Positions 25,684 through 34,338 of a DNA stretch of 62,500 bases are shown one piece after another. This DNA comes from Lentisphaeria bacterium (GTDB lineage: Bacteria; Verrucomicrobiota; Lentisphaeria; Victivallales; Victivallaceae), in assembly GCA_017508385.1 (NCBI GenBank), contig JAFVZB010000060.1, positions 1 to 62,500 of the forward strand, read 5' to 3'. A program made the position numbers and the translations under genes. Each line of letters begins with the position of its first letter. The first letter of the stretch is position 1. The notes beneath the pieces were generated by a model, which had not been told where the DNA came from, searched no databases, and saw only the letters and a list, made by a program, of their open reading frames with translations.

Positions 25684-25785
25684 TCATATTGGGTATTTGT
25701 TGAGGCAGTTTCAGGGTTCAATGGAGCTTTTGAAACTGTTTGGCTTGCAACATAAATCGTAAATAAAAACGACAGGAATAAAATC

Positions 25786-27576
25786 ATGTATCGTACACAC
25801 AATTGCGGTGAGCTGCGCAAGAGCGACGTCGGCAAGGATGTCCGCCTGAGCGGCTGGATTCACAGTGTCCGCGACCACGGCGGCGTAATCTTCATTGACC
25901 TGCGTGACCACTACGGTCTCACTCAGGTCGTCATCGACCCCGAGCGGGATTTCTACCGTGCCCTTGATAAATGGCGTGTGGAGTCAGTTGTCCGTTTCGA
26001 CGGAAAAGTTGTCGCCCGTTCCGCTGAGACCGTCAACCCCCGTCTCACCACCGGAGAGATCGAGCTTCAGGCAACCGGCATGGAAATGCTCGGTGAAGCT
26101 GAGGTGATTCCGTTCCAGGTCGCCAAAGATGACCAGGCTCCTGAGTCAATGCGTCTCAAATACCGTTTCCTCGACCTGAGAAAAGAGAAACTCCACAACA
26201 ATATCATGCTCCGCAGCAAAGTCATCAGCGAGATCCGCCGCTACATGACTGAGCAGGGATTCAATGAGTTCCAGACTCCGATTTTGACCGCCAGCAGCCC
26301 CGAGGGAGCCCGTGATTATCTGGTGCCCTCACGTCTGCATCCGGGCAAATTCTACGCTCTTCCGCAGGCTCCGCAGCAGTTCAAACAGCTGCTGATGGTC
26401 TCCGGATTTGACCGTTATTTCCAGATTGCCCCCTGTTTCCGTGACGAGGATGCCCGTGCAGACCGCAGTCCGGGAGAGTTCTACCAGCTCGACGTCGAGA
26501 TGAGCTTTGTCGAGCAGGATGATATCTTTTCTGTCATCGAGGGATTGCTCGCCGATGTCTTCGGCAAATACGGCAACAAGAAATTCGACCAGCCGCCGTT
26601 CCCCCGTATTCCTTACAGAGAGGCGATGCGCCGTTTCGGTTCCGATAAACCCGACCTGCGCAACCCGCTGGAAATGATCGACGTTTCAGAGTTCTTCAAA
26701 GACAGTGAGTTCAAGGCATTTGCCGGAACCGTCGCTTCCGGCGGAGTCGTGCGTGCCATCAAAGCTCCGAAAGTCGCAGGCAAGCCCCGCAAGTTCTTCG
26801 ACGACATGATCAAGTTCGCTCAGGAAAACGGAGCCAAAGGTATGGCTTACATCATCTGGAGTGAGGGAACTGAGAAGAGCCCGATCGTCAAATTCCTGAG
26901 CCGTGAGGTCATCGACGGTCTCAAGGCTGCCGGAAATGTTGAAGATGGCGATGCGCTTTTCTTCCTCGCCGACAAGCAGAACCTGGTCGAGAAGATCGGC
27001 GGAGCTGTTATTCCCGAGCTGGGACGTCAGCTTGAACTTATCGACCCCAACGTGTTCAAATTCTGCTGGATCGTCGATTTCCCGATGTTCGAGAAAGACG
27101 AAGAGACCGGAGCTACCATATTCAGTCACAACCCGTTCTCAATGCCTCAGGGCGGAATGGAGTCTCTGCTGACCAAAGATCCGCTCGACATCCTTGCATG
27201 GCAGTACGATATCGTCTGCAACGGAATCGAGCTTTCCAGCGGAGCCATCCGCAACCACCAGCCTGAGGTGATGTACAAGGCATTCGAGATCGCAGGATAC
27301 GACCGTTCAGTTGTCGATACCAAGTTCGGCGGTATGATCAACGCTTTCAAACTCGGAGCTCCTCCGCACGGCGGAATCGCTCCCGGAGTTGACCGCATGG
27401 TGATGCTGCTTGCCGATGAGCCGAATATCCGTGAAGTCATCGCATTTCCGTTCAACCAGCAGGCTGAGGATTTGATGATGAACGCTCCGAGCGAAGTTAC
27501 GCTCAAACAGCTCCGTGAACTTCACATCGAGGTCAAACTGCCCAAGAAAATGGAAGAGAAAAAGGAAAACGCCTGA
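25786..27576 (+). CDS. aspS: Aspartate--tRNA ligase
   Basis: 596 residues, the bacterial type with an OB-fold anticodon domain, class II core and GAD insertion. Seen: [54 protein letters not shown] (motif 2) and [17 protein letters not shown] (motif 3). The RDHGG form (His where discriminating enzymes tend to have Leu) is the signature reported for non-discriminating AspRS, which also charge tRNA-Asn for GatCAB; this is suggestive only. Followed with a 1-base overlap by an exported unknown protein. Confidence 0.96.
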   Translation: MYRTHNCGELRKSDVGKDVRLSGWIHSVRDHGGVIFIDLRDHYGLTQVVIDPERDFYRALDKWRVESVVRFDGKVVARSAETVNPRLTTGEIELQATGMEMLGEAEVIPFQVAKDDQAPESMRLKYRFLDLRKEKLHNNIMLRSKVISEIRRYMTEQGFNEFQTPILTASSPEGARDYLVPSRLHPGKFYALPQAPQQFKQLLMVSGFDRYFQIAPCFRDEDARADRSPGEFYQLDVEMSFVEQDDIFSVIEGLLADVFGKYGNKKFDQPPFPRIPYREAMRRFGSDKPDLRNPLEMIDVSEFFKDSEFKAFAGTVASGGVVRAIKAPKVAGKPRKFFDDMIKFAQENGAKGMAYIIWSEGTEKSPIVKFLSREVIDGLKAAGNVEDGDALFFLADKQNLVEKIGGAVIPELGRQLELIDPNVFKFCWIVDFPMFEKDEETGATIFSHNPFSMPQGGMESLLTKDPLDILAWQYDIVCNGIELSSGAIRNHQPEVMYKAFEIAGYDRSVVDTKFGGMINAFKLGAPPHGGIAPGVDRMVMLLADEPNIREVIAFPFNQQAEDLMMNAPSEVTLKQLRELHIEVKLPKKMEEKKENA

Positions 27577-28451
27577 TGAAAAAAATCTGTTTTGCCGTTA
27601 CATTGATGGTGACTGCGCTCTGTTCAGCAGTCTGCGCCGGGGATTTGCTCAAATATGCTCCCGAGGGAGCGCAACTCATTGCGAATGTTGATGTTTCAGA
27701 GATAGTAAAGCGTCCTGAAGTGATCAAGTTTCTGCAATCTGAAGATGCAATGGCAAAACAGCAGGAGTTTGCATCCAAAGTCGGATTCGGAATCAACGAC
27801 ATCAACTGCGCTTTGCTCGTCATCAATGGCAGCGGCAGCGGAGTTTTATTCGTTGAGACAACCAAAAAAATTGATATAGCTTCCGCAATAAAGAAGTTGA
27901 ATATCAACGCCGTTGCGAAAAAGTCCGGAAAAAACGAGATATGGTGCTTTGATGGAAACTCTTACATCTGCCAGGTTTCAGACAAAGTCTTTGCTCTCGG
28001 CGATGACGATGATATAGAAAGAGCTCTCAGCGTCAACACCAAATGCGGCGTTTCCGGGGAAATGGCAAAAATGGTCAATTCCTGCAGAAAAACCGACAAC
28101 GTTGCCTGGATGGTTTTTGCCGACGATAACGGAATGAGCGGCATTCTCTCATACGCTTTTGTCGGAAAGGATAAAAAAGACCACGAGATAAATATTTCCA
28201 TCAAAGTCGCAAACGAAGCTCAGGCAAAGCAGATGGCAGCAGTTATTCCGATGTATACCGGAATGTTTGTCGGCGCAGTATTCGGTGACAATCCTGAACT
28301 CGGAGCAAAAGTCATGAGCTGTGTCGTTCCCTTTGTCAAGGGTTCTTTGTTCGGAGTGAAAATCAGACTCTCAGCGGCGTTGGTCGATGAGATAATCTCT
28401 TATGTTGCCGCTCATGGCAGAGAGATCGCAAAAGCTGCCGAAAGCATTTAA
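27576..28451 (+). CDS. Exported unknown protein
   Basis: 291 residues with a signal peptide (KKICFAVTLMVTALCSAVCAG). The mature part starts DLLKYAPEGAQLIANVDVSEI and has a repeated alpha/beta pattern (VLFVETTKKIDIASAIKKL), a layout that recalls DUF3352-like periplasmic proteins, though I cannot confirm it. One acidic loop GDDDDIERAL. The start ATG shares a base with the aspS stop, so the two are cotranslated. Function unknown. Confidence 0.65.
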   Translation: MKKICFAVTLMVTALCSAVCAGDLLKYAPEGAQLIANVDVSEIVKRPEVIKFLQSEDAMAKQQEFASKVGFGINDINCALLVINGSGSGVLFVETTKKIDIASAIKKLNINAVAKKSGKNEIWCFDGNSYICQVSDKVFALGDDDDIERALSVNTKCGVSGEMAKMVNSCRKTDNVAWMVFADDNGMSGILSYAFVGKDKKDHEINISIKVANEAQAKQMAAVIPMYTGMFVGAVFGDNPELGAKVMSCVVPFVKGSLFGVKIRLSAALVDEIISYVAAHGREIAKAAESI

Positions 28452-28470
28452 TTGAAAAGAAGAAGACGTT

Positions 28471-29046
28471 TTGCCGTTAAATCGAATACAATTTGTCAAA
28501 TCAGCGTCAGCAGTAGTTGCTGTGATCGCATTCTTAGCGGCGGCGGTCGGATTGATATCCGACGAGTCGCCACGGGATTGGCTGGTCAATGACCGCCTGT
28601 TTGCCAAAGAGATAGAAGTTGCGGCAAAACGTCACGGACTCGACCCGCAGCTGGTGAGGTCGGTCGTTTTTCAGGAAAGCCGCTTTGACCCCTTTACCCG
28701 GGGCAGCAAAGGCGAGTACGGACTCATGCAGGTGCTTCCGTCAGGTTCAGTTACCGACTGGGCGCGTCTCAATCGCAAAAAGGTTCCCTCAGGAGATGAG
28801 TTGACATCTCCTGAGCTCAATCTGGAAATCGGCTGCTGGTTTCTGGCAAGAGCCATGAGGCGGTATGAAAAGTACAGTCAGAAAACCGTTCTTGCACTGG
28901 CGATGTATAACGCCGGAATACGCAGGGCGGAAAAGTGGAAACCGGCAACGAAAGACGGGGATGTGGTTTCCCGTATAGATATCAAATCGACGCGCCGTTA
29001 TATTACGCAGGTCATGAAACGTTATCACAGGTATTTGGCAAAGTGA
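28471..29046 (+). CDS. SLT-domain lytic transglycosylase
   Basis: 191 residues from a TTG at 28471, the only start giving the membrane segment; the preceding AGAAGAAG is a weak SD. An N-terminal hydrophobic helix (about 9-27) then the Slt70-like domain: LDPQLVRSVVFQESRFDP with catalytic Glu, GLMQVLPS, and LALAMYNAGIRRAEKW. Cleaves peptidoglycan to 1,6-anhydro products in the periplasm, membrane-tethered. Overlaps the next gene (GTGA). Confidence 0.88.
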   Translation: MPLNRIQFVKSASAVVAVIAFLAAAVGLISDESPRDWLVNDRLFAKEIEVAAKRHGLDPQLVRSVVFQESRFDPFTRGSKGEYGLMQVLPSGSVTDWARLNRKKVPSGDELTSPELNLEIGCWFLARAMRRYEKYSQKTVLALAMYNAGIRRAEKWKPATKDGDVVSRIDIKSTRRYITQVMKRYHRYLAK

Positions 29047-29732
29047 AAAGGTTGATAGTATTGCTGCTTGCAAGCATTTGCTTCGGTGTGCTGTATGGAA
29101 AAAACAACAGCGCAGCTCCTGTGGTATTTGATTTCGATGATCACAAGAAATTTTCTGACTCGTGGCGGGTGCGCCGTACCGCAGTTCATGTTCCTGAAAG
29201 CCGCTTTTCAGTGGTGCGGGCAGACGGAGCCCGTGACGGCAGGGCACTGGCGATAGAGTGCAGCAATTCGTCAGGAATAGCGTTGATATCGCCTCCCGGG
29301 CTTGATTTGAAAAAAACTCCGGTAATGCGCTGGCGGTGGCGGATGATCCATCCGGTCAGGCTGCACAAAGGCAAAGAGCCAGATGATCAGGCAGGTTCGA
29401 TTTACATTTGCGACGGCAACTCATTCCGTCAGTTCACGGTAAGTTACCGTTGGGAGATCCTGCCTCAAATCGGAGAAGTCAAACTACGGCGTTACAGCTG
29501 CGGAGCCGTGACCGTTTACGGAATATGTATGCGTAACCGCACAACTCCCGTCGGTGAGTGGGTCGAGGAGGAGCGTGATGTTCTTGCCGACTTCAACAAT
29601 TTTTTCAAGCGTGATATCAAAAAACGGTATGCCATCGGCATCGCCGGAAACAGTCAATACAGTAAATCAGACACCCGTGTGGAAATTGACTACATCGAGT
29701 TTCATCCACGCACAACAAAAAAAGAGAGGTGA
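29043..29732 (+). CDS. DUF3047-like exported protein
   Basis: 229 residues from GTG 29043 overlapping the transglycosylase stop. Signal peptide KRLIVLLLASICFGVLYG. The mature protein has VMRWRWRM, DDQAGSIYICDG, WEEERDVLADFNNFF and YAIGIAGNSQYSKSDTRVEIDYIEF, as in DUF3047 proteins, which look like carbohydrate-binding beta sandwiches. Four bases upstream of tatA. Periplasmic; role unknown. Confidence 0.7.
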   Translation: MKRLIVLLLASICFGVLYGKNNSAAPVVFDFDDHKKFSDSWRVRRTAVHVPESRFSVVRADGARDGRALAIECSNSSGIALISPPGLDLKKTPVMRWRWRMIHPVRLHKGKEPDDQAGSIYICDGNSFRQFTVSYRWEILPQIGEVKLRRYSCGAVTVYGICMRNRTTPVGEWVEEERDVLADFNNFFKRDIKKRYAIGIAGNSQYSKSDTRVEIDYIEFHPRTTKKER

Positions 29733-29735
29733 AGT

Positions 29736-29939
29736 ATGAGTATCGGTTGGAGTGAAGTTCTTCTTATTTGTTTTGTGGTTCTTCTGCTTTTCGGAGCAAA
29801 ACGCATTCCCGAGGTTGCCCGTGCTCTCGGCAAAGCCTCCCGTGAGTTCAAGGATGCCAAAGACGGTATAATCGACGAGATCAACCGTGAGCCGGAAGCT
29901 CAGAACTCAAAAGAGAACAACGATACCAAAGAATCCTGA
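29736..29939 (+). CDS. tatA: Twin-arginine translocase subunit TatA
   Basis: 67 residues: N-terminal membrane helix IGWSEVLLICFVVLLLFGAKRIPE with the FGAKRIPE hinge, amphipathic helix (VARALGKASREFKDAKDGI), acidic tail. TatA oligomers form the passage for folded proteins. tatC follows 2 bp later; no tatB is seen, so TatA may cover both roles. Confidence 0.95.
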   Translation: MSIGWSEVLLICFVVLLLFGAKRIPEVARALGKASREFKDAKDGIIDEINREPEAQNSKENNDTKES

Positions 29940-29941
29940 CC

Positions 29942-30763
29942 ATGCCTGACCCAAACGGGAGTATTCTCGATCAGCTTGAGGCGTTGAGAGGAGTTATACT
30001 GAAGAGCCTGGCGGCAGTCGCTGTTCTGGTGATACCGGGGTTTTTCTTTGCTCCGCACTGCCTCAAGTATATTATCAAAGTCACCTGTCCGGGAGAGTTG
30101 AAGCTCCACTACTTTACTCCGCTTGAGCCGTTCCTTGTCCAGCTGCAAATGGGACTTTTTCTCGGAGTTGCTCTCTCGAGCTGGTGGATATTCTGGCAGG
30201 TGGCGGCTTTTGTCGCCCCCGGACTCTATCGGCATGAGAAATCCTCTCTGCTGAAATTTTCCCTCTCCGCAGCTGTGCTCTTTCTCGGAGGCGGTGCGTT
30301 TGCTTTTTATTTTGTACTGCCGATGGTGATGAAGTTTTCATACAGTTTTGCCACCAGTGAGCTGCAACCTGTCATCGGAGTCGGAGATTTCCTTTCGATG
30401 GCGACCATGGTCATACTCGGTTTTGCCGTCAGCTTTCTCTTTCCTGTGGTGCTGGTGCTGCTGGCAAAACTGGGATTGGTGGAAGCCGAAACCCTGAGCA
30501 AAAAAAGAGCAGTGGTGATAACCGTGATATTTATTATTGCGGCATTTCTCACTCCTCCTGATATCATCAGCCAGCTTGCAATGGCAATTCCGGCGTGGCT
30601 GCTTTATGAGGTGACGCTGATCATTATAAAATACAAAATCGCTCCGCAAAGCAGGAAGAGCACTTGCGAGGAATCTTCTGAAACAAGTGATGAAAGAACC
30701 GTTCCCGAACATGCCGGGAGCCGACGGAGCCAGGATAAACGACGTAGAATAAGACCATTGTGA
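29942..30763 (+). CDS. tatC: Twin-arginine translocase subunit TatC
   Basis: 273 residues, six membrane helices, receptor for twin-arginine signal peptides. Conserved features: LDQLEALR near the N-terminus, YFTPLEPFLVQLQMGLF, GAFAFYFVLP and FLTPPDIISQLAMAIPAWLLYE. The cytosolic tail is longer and charged (SRKSTCEESSETSDERTVPE). Its stop overlaps the methyltransferase start. Confidence 0.95.
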   Translation: MPDPNGSILDQLEALRGVILKSLAAVAVLVIPGFFFAPHCLKYIIKVTCPGELKLHYFTPLEPFLVQLQMGLFLGVALSSWWIFWQVAAFVAPGLYRHEKSSLLKFSLSAAVLFLGGGAFAFYFVLPMVMKFSYSFATSELQPVIGVGDFLSMATMVILGFAVSFLFPVVLVLLAKLGLVEAETLSKKRAVVITVIFIIAAFLTPPDIISQLAMAIPAWLLYEVTLIIIKYKIAPQSRKSTCEESSETSDERTVPEHAGSRRSQDKRRRIRPL

Positions 30764-32085
30764 TGAGTAACCGTGAAGAACGTAACAACCGTATAAAAAG
30801 TCAGTTCAACACCTGCGAACAGGCGATGCGCGAGGTACTGCGCGGCTTGTTTGCCGATCGGCTTGTGCCTCCTGATAAGGTGCTTGGAGACTTTTACCGC
30901 AGCCATAAAAATTGCGGTTCAAAAGACCGTGCTTTCATCAACAGTTCGGTTTACAGTGTGCTCCGCCGATGGGGGTGGCTGAGGGAAATCATGCCTGTGC
31001 AGGTGAGGCAGAATATTGAAAGCGGCAGGATACTTTTGCAGAAACGGGATATCGCCGCTCTGACGGCGTTTGCTTTGATGTGTGACGGAGCGGATGAAAA
31101 AGTTTATTCGGAAATATTGCAGCTTGCCGGTTCTGACAGCGTGAGGATAACTTCGACTTCAGCCGAGGGCAGGGCGGCTGAGGCGGCTGTGATTTTCGGC
31201 GTTGACCGTGAATTTTGCTGTGAACAGCTTTCTCCTGATTTCCGCCGATTTGTTCCTGAAGATTGGGATTATGACGGCTATATGAGAAGATTGTCACTGC
31301 GTCCGCCGATGTGGATAAGATTTGCTTCAAAGGAATGTAAAAAACGGGCACTTGATGAGTTGACTTCGTGCGGAATTGCTTTTGAAGAGTACGGCGAGTT
31401 TTCCGCATCCCTGCCCGGGGCAAAGATAAATCTTGCAGTATTGAAATCGTTTCAGAACGGAGATTTTGAGGTTCAGGATCTGGCGAGCCAGTGTGTCGGA
31501 GTCGTCTGTGCTCCCAAAGCAGGTGAGCGTTGGTATGACTCCTGCGCCGGAGCCGGAGGCAAGAGTTTGCATCTGGCAAGTCTGATGTCAGGCAAAGGCA
31601 GTGTCGTTGCAGGAGATATCAGAGTTTCCGCTCTTGAAAATCTCAAAAAACGTGCCCGCAGGGCAGGGTGGTCAAACATAGCGACCCGTCCGCATGACGG
31701 AAACAGATGGAAAGGCAAACACAAGTTCGATGGAGTGCTTGTCGATGCTCCATGTTCAGGTTCCGGAGTGTGGCGGCGCAACGCCGCTTTGCAGTGGCGC
31801 ATGGGTGAGCAGGATATAATTTCATTTGCTGAGAAACAGCTGGAAATCCTCGAAAACAACGCTCCTGCGGTCAAGAGCGGAGGCGTTTTGGTCTATGCGA
31901 CGTGTTCCATTTTTGAAAACGAAAACGAGAGTGTCGCACGGAAATTTCTTGAGCGCAATCCCGATTTTACCGCTGAGGAGTTCCCCCATCCGCTCACAGG
32001 AAAAATCTGTTGCGGAGCTATGCGTGCCGGGTGCGGCGTTGCCGACTGCGATGAGTTGTTTGCCTTCAAAATGAGGAGAAAATAA
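30763..32085 (+). CDS. RsmB/NOP-family RNA methyltransferase
   Basis: 440 residues from ATG 30763. N-terminal NusB-like helical domain (SKDRAFINSSVYSVLRRWGWL), then an SAM-dependent m5C methyltransferase: DSCAGAGGKSLHLASLM (motif I), VLVDAPCSGSGVWRRN (motif IV with Cys), VYATCSIFENENESV (motif VI with catalytic Cys). Probably modifies 16S rRNA like RsmB, but no RsmB-specific residue was checked. One-base overlap with tatC. Confidence 0.88.
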   Translation: MSNREERNNRIKSQFNTCEQAMREVLRGLFADRLVPPDKVLGDFYRSHKNCGSKDRAFINSSVYSVLRRWGWLREIMPVQVRQNIESGRILLQKRDIAALTAFALMCDGADEKVYSEILQLAGSDSVRITSTSAEGRAAEAAVIFGVDREFCCEQLSPDFRRFVPEDWDYDGYMRRLSLRPPMWIRFASKECKKRALDELTSCGIAFEEYGEFSASLPGAKINLAVLKSFQNGDFEVQDLASQCVGVVCAPKAGERWYDSCAGAGGKSLHLASLMSGKGSVVAGDIRVSALENLKKRARRAGWSNIATRPHDGNRWKGKHKFDGVLVDAPCSGSGVWRRNAALQWRMGEQDIISFAEKQLEILENNAPAVKSGGVLVYATCSIFENENESVARKFLERNPDFTAEEFPHPLTGKICCGAMRAGCGVADCDELFAFKMRRK

Positions 32086-32087
32086 AA

Positions 32088-32564
32088 TTGGTCAACTTCA
32101 ATATAACTCTTTTTGAGCCGGAAATTCCGCAAAACACCGGCTCCATCGGCAGGTTGTGTGTGTCAACCGGGTGCAAGCTGCACCTGATCGAACCGCTGGG
32201 GTTTTCGCTTGAGGATAAATATCTCAAACGTGCCGGAATGGACTACTGGAACAAACTCGATTACACCATATATCCCAACTGGGATAAATTCATGCAGAGT
32301 AACCCCGATGCAGTGCTCCACTTCTTTTCGACCCACGGAACAACCAGCTTCTACGATGTGGAGTATTCACCCGGCGACTACCTTGTTTTCGGTAAAGAGT
32401 CGGCAGGTCTGCCGCAGGAGTTTTACGAAAAATACCGTGACAGAATGAGAATAATTCCGATGCCGGGAGAGTTTTTCCGCAGCATAAATCTCGCCAACAG
32501 CGTGTCGATAGCCCTTTACGAAGCAATGCGTCAAAACCGCACAGTCTGGGATAAATCCGAATAA
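32088..32564 (+). CDS. trmL: tRNA (cytidine/uridine-34 2'-O)-methyltransferase TrmL
   Basis: 158 residues from a TTG at 32088, with AGGAG nine bases upstream and no usable ATG. A short SPOUT protein: NITLFEPEIPQNTGSIGRLC, LVFGKESAGLPQEFYEKY, RIIPMPGEFFRSINLANSVSIALYEA are the SpoU motifs 1-3. Methylates the wobble ribose of certain tRNA-Leu. Ends the long plus-strand run and is followed by a terminator. Confidence 0.92.
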   Translation: MVNFNITLFEPEIPQNTGSIGRLCVSTGCKLHLIEPLGFSLEDKYLKRAGMDYWNKLDYTIYPNWDKFMQSNPDAVLHFFSTHGTTSFYDVEYSPGDYLVFGKESAGLPQEFYEKYRDRMRIIPMPGEFFRSINLANSVSIALYEAMRQNRTVWDKSE

Positions 32565-32584
32565 CCTGTGCGGCAGCGTTTTTG

Positions 32585-32623
32585 CCGGATGTCACATTTG
32601 CAGTGGTATCCGGTTATTTTTTT
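32585..32623 (+). terminator. Terminator after trmL
   Basis: CCGGATGTCAC (32585-32595) and GTGGTATCCGG (32603-32613) pair with one internal mismatch pair, followed by TTATTTTTTT. The T run overlaps the end of the convergent SPFH gene, so the hairpin separates the two operons. Confidence 0.75.
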
Positions 32624-34338
32624 GCCGGAATTGCCAGTGACGGATTTTTCAAATCGGTCCAGAGAGTTCCCTCACCGGCGTAAATTATTCTGGTCTCAAC
32701 GTTGTTTCCGAGCTTTTCCACCATGTGAAGTTTGCTCATCAAATCAGCGTTGCCGAGAGCTTTGGCTTTGAGCAGTTCGCCCTTGGCACTCTCGTTGTTG
32801 ACCATGAATTCAGCCTGAACTTTCGACTCTTCGAGCACCTTGCGGGTGGCGGCGGTAATTTCTGCTCTCTTGAGCTGCAGCTGAGCGACCTGAAGTCTGG
32901 TATCAGCCTCGATCGAGGCGACTTCACGTTTGGCTTCGGCATTGGTGAGCGCAACGATTTTTCTGGTCTCCTGCTCGACTTCACGCCTGCGCTGCTCGAT
33001 AAGTTCGGTCTCGGTGTTGAGTTCAGCAAGACGCTTTGCCGTATTCTGCATAGCCTGATTGGTGAGATTTTGCTCCCGTGCAAGGCTGACCGCCTGAATG
33101 GGTTTCAGGATATCCTGCGGAATATCAACGTTGCGGATGATGGCGTTGTGAACCACGATGAGTTTTCCGGCAAGAGTGTTTTTGAGCTCCTCACGCAGAT
33201 CGTTCTGGAACTTCTCTCTTCCGTCGCCCATGATGAAATCCTGAGCTTTGTAGTTGGAGCCTTTGATGCGGGATACCGAAAGCACCTGCGGCAGGATGAT
33301 TTTTTCGACAACCTGCGGCAAATCACCGTACAGCAGATAGATTTTTGAGATGTTTTCCGGCAGAAGTTCAAACTCAACGGTCATATCCAGAGAGACTTTG
33401 AAACCGTCGCGGCTGGGGAATTCGACTGCACGCTTCTCTTCATATCCTGCCTGAGCGGCGACAGCTTTGCTCTCTGCCCGCGGAGCATAGCGTCTGCTCC
33501 CTGATGCGTTTGCCCGCTTTGCAAGCACCTTCTTCTTCCCGGGAACGCTTTTGGCATTATCCGAATTTTTGGAGATATTCTGTTTGCGCAGTTCAACCTG
33601 AAAATTCATGGTGTTTGAGGTGAGCTCACTCAACGCATCGGTAGCATTGACCAGCTGGCGGCGGAACTGAATGTTCTGCACGTTGTTGTCGAGTCCGGTC
33701 ATGGAAACCTGATTCATTCCGATTTCGATGATGTTGACCTGATAAGCATAGCGGTTGATGTAGTAGAGTCCGGGCTGCAGGATATCACGCATGACTCCTT
33801 TTTCACCCGGCTTGGCGAATTCCCCCGGAGCGGGAGCTTTGCCGGTCTGGCTGGTGACAACTCCGACGAATCCCACCGGAATATTTATGGCATCAGCGAT
33901 TTCAACACTGTAACCCTCAGGGTTGAGCCGGTAAACTCCGGGACCGAGCACATCTTTCCAGATACCTTTGCTTTCGCGGTCGGGAGCAATGACTTCTCCC
34001 GGCGGCAGCTCCTTGCCGACTTTTGAGGTGACAATGCCGACTTTGCCCAGCGGACTGACGGTGGCAGGAGCGATTTTGATATCATATCTCACCGGGTCAA
34101 GAAAGTGTCTGCCCTCAGAAAGAACCTCTTTCCAGATGCCCTTTTCTCCACGGTTCACCAGAATATCCGACGTGGCGGGAGTTTTACCGGTTTTTGCAGT
34201 TACCACAGCCATACATCCGGGCTGGACATAGAAACGGCAGAAACACCAGAGGTAAACGAATAACGCTGCGGCGATGAGTAAAACTGTTGCAGCTGCTCCC
34301 CATAAAACAGATTTGATGTTAAAGGATTTTTTTGTCAT
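32614..34338 (-). CDS. SPFH protein with triplicated N-terminal repeats, II
   Basis: 574 residues. One membrane helix (about 11-34), then three ~52-residue repeats (about 41-90, 98-150, 156-205), each ending in a form of KGIWKxVL-x2-G-x-Y-x2-NP-x2-Y: KGIWKEVLSEGRHFLDP, KGIWKDVLGPGVYRLNP, KGVMRDILQPGLYYINR. A Lys/Arg-rich insert (212-305), an SPFH/band-7 domain (about 305-440, DGFKVSLDMTVEFELLP) and a long coiled coil (about 440-530, ETELIEQRRREVEQETRKIV) follow. Members oligomerise into membrane cages or microdomains (flotillin, HflK/C). Overlaps its partner gene by 4 bp; the pair very likely form a hetero-oligomer. Confidence 0.85.
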   Translation of the reverse strand: MTKKSFNIKSVLWGAAATVLLIAAALFVYLWCFCRFYVQPGCMAVVTAKTGKTPATSDILVNRGEKGIWKEVLSEGRHFLDPVRYDIKIAPATVSPLGKVGIVTSKVGKELPPGEVIAPDRESKGIWKDVLGPGVYRLNPEGYSVEIADAINIPVGFVGVVTSQTGKAPAPGEFAKPGEKGVMRDILQPGLYYINRYAYQVNIIEIGMNQVSMTGLDNNVQNIQFRRQLVNATDALSELTSNTMNFQVELRKQNISKNSDNAKSVPGKKKVLAKRANASGSRRYAPRAESKAVAAQAGYEEKRAVEFPSRDGFKVSLDMTVEFELLPENISKIYLLYGDLPQVVEKIILPQVLSVSRIKGSNYKAQDFIMGDGREKFQNDLREELKNTLAGKLIVVHNAIIRNVDIPQDILKPIQAVSLAREQNLTNQAMQNTAKRLAELNTETELIEQRRREVEQETRKIVALTNAEAKREVASIEADTRLQVAQLQLKRAEITAATRKVLEESKVQAEFMVNNESAKGELLKAKALGNADLMSKLHMVEKLGNNVETRIIYAGEGTLWTDLKNPSLAIPAKK

